The notes under the pieces: generated by a model | Databases searched by the model: none | Told to the model about the DNA's origin: nothing | What the model saw: only the letters and a program-made list of their open reading frames with translations | Shown here: one piece after another, positions 45,918 through 53,622 of the stretch | Position numbering within the stretch: position 1 is the stretch's first letter | How the letters are laid out: each line of letters opens with the position of its first letter | Translations under genes and position numbers: made by a program | NCBI GenBank assembly: GCA_009731375.1 | Contig: BJOX01000187.1 | Location: 51,602 to 105,223, forward strand | DNA: 53,622 nucleotides | Direction of reading: 5' to 3' | Source: Paulinella micropora | Taxonomy: Eukaryota; Cercozoa; Imbricatea; Euglyphida

Positions 45918-47444
45918 ATGCCCACACAACACGGAGGCGAACTAGATTTTAGCAGGACCGACTACATCAGCGCTTCTTATCGTTTGAATAAGCTCACCCC
46001 TCGCGAGGGTTCTATTAATGTCACTGTGTCTACCGCAGGAGGACAGGAAAGCAACTTTGACCTCATCAGCCGTCCGTTTAGCTTGGCTCGCTCTGTTTTG
46101 AGTTTTAATTATGCTCCGGATGCGAAGGCGGCGAACTACAATAAATGCTTTATGGACTGTCTGGCTCCAATCAGGCAGATTCAATTGATTACGAGAGGTG
46201 GTGTTTATCTGTGCGACATTAACGAAGTCGGAAATATCACGAAGATGATTTGGAAACCCGAAACCTCCATTGATGATTTACTAGCTTTGGAAAACCACGA
46301 CAATGGAAGCGGAGCTGGATGTATGCTTCAAAAGTGTAATGCTACAACTTCATTTCAACCCGCTAGCGATGCTAAAAGGTTGGCGGCATTACAAACAGCA
46401 TTGACCGCTTCGGCGGCTGGCGGAAATTCACAAGCGCAAGTTGATGCGGCTATTGATGTTGCGAAGGCACAGTTTCAGGCCGCATTAAAGGCTTGGATGA
46501 CACAACCCACTACAAATGCCCGCCGACACGATGATGCCCTTATTGCGAATGAGACTGGCGCGAGTAAGTTCGTCAATGTCGCTTTTAATGAGGCTAAGTA
46601 TTTCTCAGCTGGAACTATTAATAATGCTAGCCCGAGTATCAATGTTAAGATTAATCTTGGAATGCTTTACAATACTATTTTTGCTCTTGATAAAACTATT
46701 ATGTTTCCAGAAATTTTGACTTTGCGGATTGTTTGGCAACAGACACCCAAAATCTTTTATTACAACGATGATGCTCTTTCTACTGGTGGAGGCACGGTCG
46801 CAACAGCTGATTCAAATGTTACTATTACTAATCTCAGCCTTTTCTTAGCAGTTGAAACCAATCCTGATGTCGTTCAATCCATTCAACAGAAGATTATGAG
46901 CCCCGAAGGTATGAGCTTTAACATTGATTATTGTTACTTGTATAAGAACACGATTGGCACAGCTTCACAGTCTCAAAATGTTATCCTTAGATCTGACAGA
47001 GGCCATGGGCGACGAATTAAGAAGATTTATCACTCCGTATTCAATGAAGTTGAAAATAAGAACACTGCTTATGACAATAGCAACCTGCTCGGTTCTAAGG
47101 TTAACACTTTTTATACCACACTTGATGGGGCACGACTTCAAGAATTCAATGTTGATTGTCAAACTGGAAAACTAGAAGACTATATGTATCTTAAACCAAA
47201 GTTGGAAGGCTCTTCTTTGGTGAATAGCAATGTTTATCAATACAACTGGTTTTGGTGTGATAGCTTTGACAATAATCGCCCGCTGTGGAGCAAGGACCAA
47301 AATGAAATCAGTGGAATAAGTCTAGACACCGAGCGACGATGGGAGTTTATTGCTACCACTGCCAATATTAAGTCTAATCATTACACATTTGTCGTCACTC
47401 AGCAAGAAGTAACTGTTAAGAACGGCACCATTACTAGAAATTAA
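45918..47444 (+). CDS. Major capsid protein, element C, 508 aa
   Basis: An uninterrupted frame starting MPTQHGGELDFSRTDYISAS. It shares landmarks with the element B MCP (ARSVLSFNYAPDA, GNITKMIWKPE, NARRHDDALIANETGA, SLDTERRWEF), but long stretches differ and it is 25 residues shorter. It is the longest intact frame in element C. The preceding T-tract and ATATA block (45866-45893) matches the pattern before other late genes. By family it forms the icosahedral shell as pseudo-hexameric trimers. Either it is still selected or it was exchanged recently with an intact element. Confidence 0.8.
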   Translation: MPTQHGGELDFSRTDYISASYRLNKLTPREGSINVTVSTAGGQESNFDLISRPFSLARSVLSFNYAPDAKAANYNKCFMDCLAPIRQIQLITRGGVYLCDINEVGNITKMIWKPETSIDDLLALENHDNGSGAGCMLQKCNATTSFQPASDAKRLAALQTALTASAAGGNSQAQVDAAIDVAKAQFQAALKAWMTQPTTNARRHDDALIANETGASKFVNVAFNEAKYFSAGTINNASPSINVKINLGMLYNTIFALDKTIMFPEILTLRIVWQQTPKIFYYNDDALSTGGGTVATADSNVTITNLSLFLAVETNPDVVQSIQQKIMSPEGMSFNIDYCYLYKNTIGTASQSQNVILRSDRGHGRRIKKIYHSVFNEVENKNTAYDNSNLLGSKVNTFYTTLDGARLQEFNVDCQTGKLEDYMYLKPKLEGSSLVNSNVYQYNWFWCDSFDNNRPLWSKDQNEISGISLDTERRWEFIATTANIKSNHYTFVVTQQEVTVKNGTITRN

Positions 47445-47592
47445 ACCCCCGCGAGGTGATACTGTCTACCGACGTAGTAGGATATTAATTTTGATAGATT
47501 ATTTATTTTTTTATTACAATATACAACCTACGAAGCTTACACAAAACATTTTTTTGAGGTCGTAGGAGGTTTTTTGAAAAAAAGCTCCTACA

Positions 47593-48833
47593 ATGACCAC
47601 TCATCAGCGAAATTTGATAGCACAAAACCCTGACGGAGATTTTATAAATGTCAAGGTCGGCTACGATGACAATGTTGAAACCAATAGTATGAAAACAGCT
47701 TTTGGCGAAGCATTGGTCGGTCAATTAACACCAGTTGTTCAGGAGATTTTTCCATACACTATCAATACAAGGATATGGACATTAACTCAAACTAAAGCGA
47801 CAGTTTCATTTAATGCGAATATGGCTGAATTGAAAACACAAGCAAACAATACTGCCGATGCCATTTTGTTAAGTAAAAAAAGAATTAAATACAGAACGGG
47901 TATGGGAGTTTAGCCCGCTTCACTGCTTTATGGACTACTGATGAAACGAAAGACTACTATTCATTTATCGGGTTAGGAGATAGCGGATTGAATGATGATT
48001 TCTATTTCTACAAAGACAAAAATACTGGTATGAATATTGTTCATTGTAAAGGAGGAGTTGGCACTACTATCGCACAAGCAAACTGGGATGACCCTTGTAA
48101 CGGAACCAAAGATATGCCTCTCATTGATTGGACCAAAGGTAATGTATTCCAGATTAAATTTCAATATTTGAGTTTTGGTGCTATAAGGTTCTACATTGAA
48201 AATCCTGCGACTGGCGAATTCCAGCTAGTCCATATGATTAAATATGCGAATGCTGATACAGGTGTGAGCTTGCGAAATACATCGCTTCCATTTGTCGCAT
48301 GAATATTTAACAATGGTATTGGAACTGGGGTTCAATCGTTAAAGACTGCGAGTGTTAGTATGTTTATTGAAGGGACCAACAATATAAACACGAGTATAAC
48401 GAACGAAGTTGAAGGAACCAAGGCGGCGACTGCCACAGAAGGTTCTGTATTCAGTATTAGGAATAAAGCATTGTTTGATAGTAGCATAACAAACTATTCA
48501 ACCGTGTATCCTACATTGATAAGCATCACGAACGAGGATGGCAAAACAATTATCGCAAAATTAGTATTAAATGGAACATTAACAGGAGCGGGTTTTGCTG
48601 ATGTTGATACCAAATATTCTATTGTAGATACAGACTCAAAAGCATCCGCCATTGCTGGGGGAACTACCCTTCTCAAACTTTATATTACGAGCGGGTCAAG
48701 CCAAATACTCAACCTTAGAAATTACGATATATACCTGTCGCCGAGTGATATTCTAACATTTACACAAAAAACACTTTCTGGAACTGGCGGTGGAAATGTT
48801 AATGTTATAGTTAATTTTATTGAAGACCAATAA
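47593..48833 (+). pseudogene. Capsid-adjacent structural protein, element C, two lesions
   Basis: It starts MTTHQRNLIAQNPDGDFINV and is open across the codon that is a stop in element B (Gln here). It shifts after KYRTGMGV at 47913, resumes as NDDFYFYKDKNTGMNIVHCK, and meets TGA at 48300-48302, where B has sense codons. The last part (MFIEGTNNINTSITNEVEGT to FIEDQ) is open. Identity to B is about 75 percent. It follows the MCP as in B, supporting a virion role. Confidence 0.65.
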
Positions 48834-48882
48834 TTAATTAATTTTCGTAATATTTTTTTTTCTAATATAATAATATAGTAAT

Positions 48883-49518
48883 ATGTATAGTCGTAAGTTG
48901 TATGTTGTGGAGTGTAAGAGGTTTCTAACAAAATCATCTATCAAATCCCACATAAGAAGAATAATAAGCAAATATAACAATGGAGAAAGATTGAACCCAG
49001 AAGATAGCAATTTCGTGCAAGACCTAATAACCCATCACCCTTGTCTAAAAGATGGCATCATAGATGTTGAAAGTAATTTGACGACGGGTAGAAAACACTT
49101 TCGTGTAAATGGTAAGCAGTTTTCGTGGAATTGCTGTGTTGACCTTATAGGGCTTAGCAAATTAAAAAAAACGGCAAGAGTGATAAAAGAAGCTAGCAGG
49201 AATACGATAAGACCGCAAATACAAGAATATCTTGACATCGTGGCTATTGTCATGTATTCGTAGAACCTCGCTACGTGTGCGAAATAAGTGGATATATATG
49301 AGCGGGTTGATGTCCACGTAGACCACCACTTTGACATCATACAATTCAAAGATATACTTAAACAATACTTTGAAGTGAATAGAGAAGTAGAAGTTGAAGA
49401 CAACCTTTTGAAAGAACCACACTTCACCAAGTTTGGCGACTTTCACAAACAGAAAGCAATACTGCGAATAATAAAAAAAGAAATCAATATTAGAGGTAAA
49501 ATGTATCTCTTACGGTAA
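48883..49518 (+). pseudogene. DUF3223-like protein, element C, frameshifted
   Basis: It starts MYSRKLYVVECKRFLTKSSI and carries the DUF3223-like segment (FVQDLITHHPCLKDGIIDVE, KHFRVNGKQFSWNCCVDLIG). A small insertion near 49245 shifts the frame after IQEYLDIV, and the rest (DIYERVDVHVDHHFDIIQFK to MYLLR) follows from about 49288. The promoter region before the ATG is almost the same as in element B. Confidence 0.65.
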
Positions 49519-49789
49519 ATACTTTTTCAATTCGTCTTTATTTTGGACCCAAGGCTGACAGACCAACCATTCTATGTATGGCTTATCAATCTTTGCGATG
49601 TCTTCTATTTTTTTTGCCTTTGTATTTGCAGAAATGGAACACGTCTTTCGGTTGAGAATTTCTCTTTTCTTCAATCGCTTTTATTTCGTCGTGTATTACC
49701 TTTTGAACATCGGCAAGAGAAAACAATTTATTTTCGCTTTCAACTGAAAGTTGTTGGAACTTCTCGCACAGTCTTGTAAGGGTGAACAT
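49510..49789 (-). pseudogene. ExoX-C-like protein, element C, single copy, frameshifted
   Basis: It starts MFTLTRLCEKFQQLSVESEN, matching the 91-aa protein of element B. The frame shifts in the A run after FHFCKYKGKK, and the end (DKPYIEWLVCQPW, DELKKYLP) is in another frame, stopping at 49510 and overlapping the DUF3223-like gene by 9 bp. There is only one copy here, in contact with the DUF3223-like gene, where B has two. Confidence 0.6.
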
Positions 49790-49870
49790 ATTAGGGGGGT
49801 GTAGGGTATATAGTAGGAAGAATAAAAAATTAAAAAAATTAAATAATTAATATAGGATACACTTTGCGAG

Positions 49871-50558
49871 ATGAGTGAGTGGATTGTCTCGTTAAGGCTT
49901 ACTCCGCTAAGCATAACATAAGCTATGGGGAGGCATTGAAAAAAGCTGGTAAGGCATACAGAAGGCAAAAGGGAGGCAGTGAGGAGTTGTCGGAGGATGT
50001 CTATTTGTCTTCGTCAGAGAGAAAGGGTGCTGACGGATGGAAGCCAGTAGCCAGCAAAGAAAAATAAACCGTATATGAGAAAGATGGCAAAGCTATTGTC
50101 GCATTTAGAGGTTCAGCAGATAAGCGAGACTTACTCACAGATTTCGCATTAGTAAAAGGAGTGTTAAAAAGAACCCCGAGATATAAAGAAGAACAAAAGC
50201 TGATTGACGAAGTGATAAAAAATATGGTAAGGATAATGTAGAGCTGACGGGTCATAGCCTTGGAGGAACAATTGCGAAAGACCTGAGCCGACAAACGGGT
50301 GTAAGGGCTACCACATACAACAAAGGCAGTAGCACGAAGGACCTAATTGAAGGAGTGATTGACCGATTGGCTGTGAAAATAAACCCGAAAGGTAAGCGGG
50401 CGAAGACTGCGAAGCTTACCACGAACTACCGAACCGCATTTGACCCTGTTTCATTGTTAGGTGCTACGGCTGTAAATACTAAGCTAGTGAAGCCGACGAG
50501 CGGCGTTCATACGATTAGAAGCTTCAAAGGTAAAGGAGCCAAACAAATTTATTTATAA
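49871..50558 (+). pseudogene. Class 3 lipase-like protein, element C, three lesions
   Basis: MSEWIV is followed by a one-base loss near 49893. The frame of 49879 then reads VKAYSAKHNISYGEALKKAG to TAA at 50065-50067 (Ser codon in B), the Lipase_3-like AIVAFRGSADKRDLLTD region follows in the same frame, and a one-base loss in an A run near 50220 precedes TGHSLGGTIAKDLSRQTGV. The end is open to 50558. It is convergent with the polymerase, one base apart. All active-site motifs are recognisable, so decay is recent. Confidence 0.78.
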
Positions 50559-50559
50559 A

Positions 50560-53393
50560 TCAACCGCGAACGTGGAAGCCGAGCGGGATGCTGTCGTTAT
50601 CGTTAATGAACTCACGACCCGACCACTTATTCTCATTAACTTGTTTTTTAACATTCGTCATATGTAAAATGCTAAAATGTGGGACTTGTTGTTGTTTGCT
50701 GTTTCTATCAATGTGTATTTTTTTCATTTGGAAATCCTTTACATTTTCAACCGACCCGCCTTTATCCATCTTATCAAATGTATCATCGTTTAGCTGATTA
50801 GCATCTAAGCCTTTACCCCTAAAATGGAAATATATCTTTTACCTCCATTTTCAGACACTATTTTAACTCCTTTTGAAATATGCTTTAAGTCGTTCTTGGT
50901 CATTCCTTCCGTAAAGGCATCCTTCGTCGTAAATTCTAACATATATAGTTTTGGTGCTATCTACACACCTTTTATAATCTTACATCCATCGCCTAAGTCG
51001 TCCCCTATACCGCCAAGTTTCTGATTACTATATTCTTGATATATCTAGCACATCTCACGTGGATTTGTAAGCTATCTGTGTCGGTGTAGTAGAAATCATC
51101 TTCAATGCTTCTGTTCGGGTTAGCTTCCTTAATATAGTTGAACATAATTCGTCTGCTATATGCTAGTATGAATGCACCATAGTGTGAAGGCTTCGTTATG
51201 CTACTCTCTAATAAGATTGGATTGCGAGGTAAGCCCGATATGTGCCATAAATCTTTTCCTTCTTTATCTGTAAATTTAACTATGTCCGTTATTTAATTAC
51301 CATTTCAGAATTTCCAGTATTCTTCGTTAGTTTGTATATATGTTGTAATAGATGGTATTGGTCTCTGTATCATCTTACCGTATAGACTATTCATAAACAG
51401 CTTGGCGAGCAGATATTGCGGGCTACCTTTCTCCGCGTTTTCCTTCGCCTTAAACATATCGTCTATGTATTTGGCGAAGACACATTGAGATTTTACGGTG
51501 TAGTATCCTTTATGAATGCGGACTTCGTATCCTTCAGCTACCATATCCTCAATATCTACACTCGTCAGCCATTGGTCCTTCATATCTTCTAGTAGCAATT
51601 TAAGAGAGCCCATGCGGTCTCGCTGTCCAATCCTTGAATGTAGTATATTTTTTGGAGAAATGTAGTTAAGGTTGTAAATACAGATTTGAAGGTTTCGCGG
51701 GTTAAATGGTCCGATTGTTTCCATAATGTCGCCAACCATAAAAGCTAATAACGTCGCGGTAGGATATAGTGATACGACATCCACATCTACGAGGTCGTCA
51801 ATTTATTTCGTCAAAGGTGATTTTGTTTTTGTAGGTATCGTTCATACTGAGCTGAAATGAACCGCCTCTTAGATGGGTAAGTCCTTCCGCCGATAATCGC
51901 TTTTCTAAATGCTCTTTCCTGCTCTACTGTTGGAAATCTCACATCATATTTACCATCTACATATTTTTTTCCATATGTTGAAAGCCAGACTTGAAGTTGA
52001 CATGTATGAAGTTAGATTGACTTTGTGAGCTGTAAATATCGTTGTGTTTTACTTATCGTATAATTTCTTCAAACCCATAACATCATTCCTCAGACAAACC
52101 AAACAGTCCTGCCTCGTCTTCTCGTCCATATCCTCCCATCTCTTCGCCCTGTCGTGGTCAAAGTCGCCTTTGAGGATTTTGCACCCCATACTTTCAAGAT
52201 TTGCTTTCAGACTTCCTTGGGTATGCTTACACATATCCCACATCTTGACATTTTCAAACTCTAAGCAGATAATAGAGCTGTTGTTAATTTTTGACGACTT
52301 AATCTTAATTCCACTTTTAATTAATTCTTGGTGTATGAAGTAGTGATCAAAGTTCGCTTCGTTAAAACCATTAACATATAGAACGGGCGGTTTATCATTT
52401 TTACCTCCTTTGTCGGTAGATGTATCTTTCAGCACCCATCCTGCTTTTACTTTCTCGCCTTGTTTTATTAGTTCGTCTACGAATTTACTTATTACAATCT
52501 TTAACTTCTTTACCAGATATGTATTTGAAACAGTCAGAGCCTTGAGTATATCCGACTATGTAGCAGTCGTGGATATCGTAGCCGACAGCGATGTTTGTAT
52601 TTCTAAATGATTCCAAATCGTAATGGAGAATTTGGGTATTGTTTATTTGTTCTTCCGTGTGGAACTTGGTTATTAAGTGTCTTTTACTATTTTTCCTCAA
52701 TCTAATATCAGAAATTTTTTTCCTGTTAGATTACATTTACGTTTGTTCAAATATAATCGCAAGCAGTGTTCGCATCGCTTCTTAAACTGCTTAACTAATC
52801 CATAATAATGGTTATTCTCCAAAAAGATTAGTTTGTCAGGTTCTTGTCCTTCTTCGTTTGTGTTGAATGTCTGCTTCATAATATGGTTAGTTATTTCATA
52901 TGTTTTCCCTTCCTTAACATATTTTTTCAATATTTCAACCGCTATTGAAAATGGTATTGGTGAGTTTGGTGGAAGGTTGAATTCAGCTCGGACGATATTA
53001 CAGCGGTTCTTGTTCATTGGATGAATATCAACTAATATCTAGTATATCCATACACAAGAAGAATAAGCAGTTGTTGTTTTTGCTTGGCGGAGATATCTTT
53101 TGGCCTTCTTCAACTTTCTCCCTCTTTTCAGTTTTTCCTCATACATCTTCCGCCGTTTTCTTGAACTATGGTTATTTCCACATATCGTATGTTTCTTTCA
53201 TATCCATTCTCGCTCGCTTCAATTTTGTTTATGTTGAACTCGTTTCAGAGCATCCATAAATACTGTATCGTATTGGCGGAGTTGAAATGAATTAAAACTT
53301 TTCTTTTTTAAATAGTGGTTGTATCGTTCATTAGCAGGAGCGGTGGAGTATGTTATAGATATATTGACATCCGCATTAGCTCTCTCTCTTTCT
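50560..53393 (-). pseudogene. Protein-primed DNA polymerase B, element C, N-truncated and multiply broken
   Basis: From the C-terminus (MDKGGSVENVKDFQMKKIHI) leftward in the protein: motif C region TDTDS near 51080, a stop just after NEEYWKF at about 51305, motifs B (FMNSLYGKM) and A (VVSLYPTA) in 51305-51784, Exo III and II in 52049-52435, Exo I (HYDLESF) in 52485-52700, and the N-domain at 52697-53017. Similarity to element B continues to about 53393 (NADVNISITYST-like) and stops there, so about 110 N-terminal residues are gone. At least six lesions are present. This copy supplied the intact reading (Gly, Glu) at both nonsense positions of element B. Confidence 0.85.
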
Positions 53394-53399
53394 GCTTAA

Positions 53400-53531
53400 A
53401 AAAAAATAATCTAATTTTATTTTATTTTTATTGTATTTTATTTTATTTTATTTTTATTTATTATTTATTTATTTATTTATTTATTATTTATTTACTTATT
53501 TATTTATTTACTTATTTATCTATTTATCTAT

Positions 53532-53566
<35 letters not shown>

Positions 53567-53575
53567 TTTTGCTTC
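53400..53575. repeat. (TTTA)n microsatellite replacing the polymerase N-terminus
   Basis: An A run and TTTTA variants lead into a long TTTA/TTTAC array (about 53411-53570). The polymerase similarity ends abruptly against it. The last 50 bases of the window (to 53622) look like host sequence, with no feature. Confidence 0.9.
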
Positions 53576-53622
53576 TCTTCCAGTGGCTAGGTTTTATGTT
53601 TTGTTAGCGTTTGCTCCGCCCC

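Larger units (their letters stand above)
34745..53393. mobile_element. Element C: decayed Polinton in inverse orientation, right end missing
   Basis: It starts with a terminal repeat related to that of element B. It then carries the same gene order as B reversed: integrase, zinc finger, charged protein, fibre, membrane protein, 122-aa protein, ATPase remnant, basic protein, protease, penton, MCP, structural protein, DUF3223-like, ExoX-C-like, lipase, polymerase. Most genes have frameshifts or stops; MCP and zinc finger are open, and the penton has only the shared shift. The ATPase is deleted. The polymerase N-terminus stops at about 53393 against a TTTA microsatellite, and no right repeat is in the window. 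Protein identity to B is by eye about 75-85 percent for most genes. Confidence 0.88.

Overview
The window is nuclear DNA of a eukaryote, probably a unicellular alga or other protist. The evidence is long tri-, tetra- and hexanucleotide microsatellites, a decayed gene for a midasin-type AAA+ giant ATPase, and one exon-like piece with a plausible AG acceptor. I cannot name the species from sequence alone. Most of the window is not host sequence but three integrated virus-like DNA elements of the Polinton/Maverick and polinton-like virus type, called A, B and C below.

Element A (1 to about 4816) is a fragment. It holds the C-terminus of an SF3 helicase-primase, an unrecognised gene, a divergently transcribed structural-looking gene and a phage-like fibre gene. 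The fibre is cut off where host DNA starts. Host DNA (about 4817 to 13446) has the exon-like piece, the broken AAA+ gene on the minus strand (about 6200 to 10863), and several kilobases of microsatellites.

Element B (about 13447 to 34368) is a complete Polinton-sized element with about 145-bp terminal inverted repeats (TIRs). From left to right it carries protein-primed DNA polymerase B, a class 3 lipase, two small ExoX-C-like proteins, a DUF3223-like protein, a capsid-adjacent structural protein, major capsid protein (MCP), penton-like minor capsid protein, Ulp1/adenovirus-type protease, a basic core-like protein, A32/FtsK-type packaging ATPase, a 122-aa protein, a two-helix membrane protein, a giant fibre with a peptidase S74 chaperone, a charged protein, a DUF5754-like protein, a zinc finger, a retrovirus-type integrase and two accessory proteins. 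Capsid, penton, protease and ATPase are the standard Polinton morphogenesis set; polymerase and integrase are the replication and integration set. Polymerase, protease, fibre and two small structural genes carry nonsense or frameshift lesions.

Element C (about 34745 to 53393) is a related, more decayed element in the opposite orientation, so the integrase ends of B and C face each other about 375 bp apart across a 10-N assembly gap. It has lost the ATPase except for 27 codons, and its polymerase N-terminus and right terminus. Its MCP frame is intact.

Comparing B with C is the strongest tool here. Lesions are mostly private to one copy, so the two recoding-like features they share stand out: an in-register AAA AAA TAA G site splitting the penton gene (a candidate +1 programmed frameshift), and a single in-frame TAG between zinc finger and integrase. 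The comparison also shows a compensated hairpin at the element ends, an unusually divergent MCP between well conserved neighbours, a hidden conserved cysteine-rich small ORF, and fibre modules shared with the otherwise different element A.
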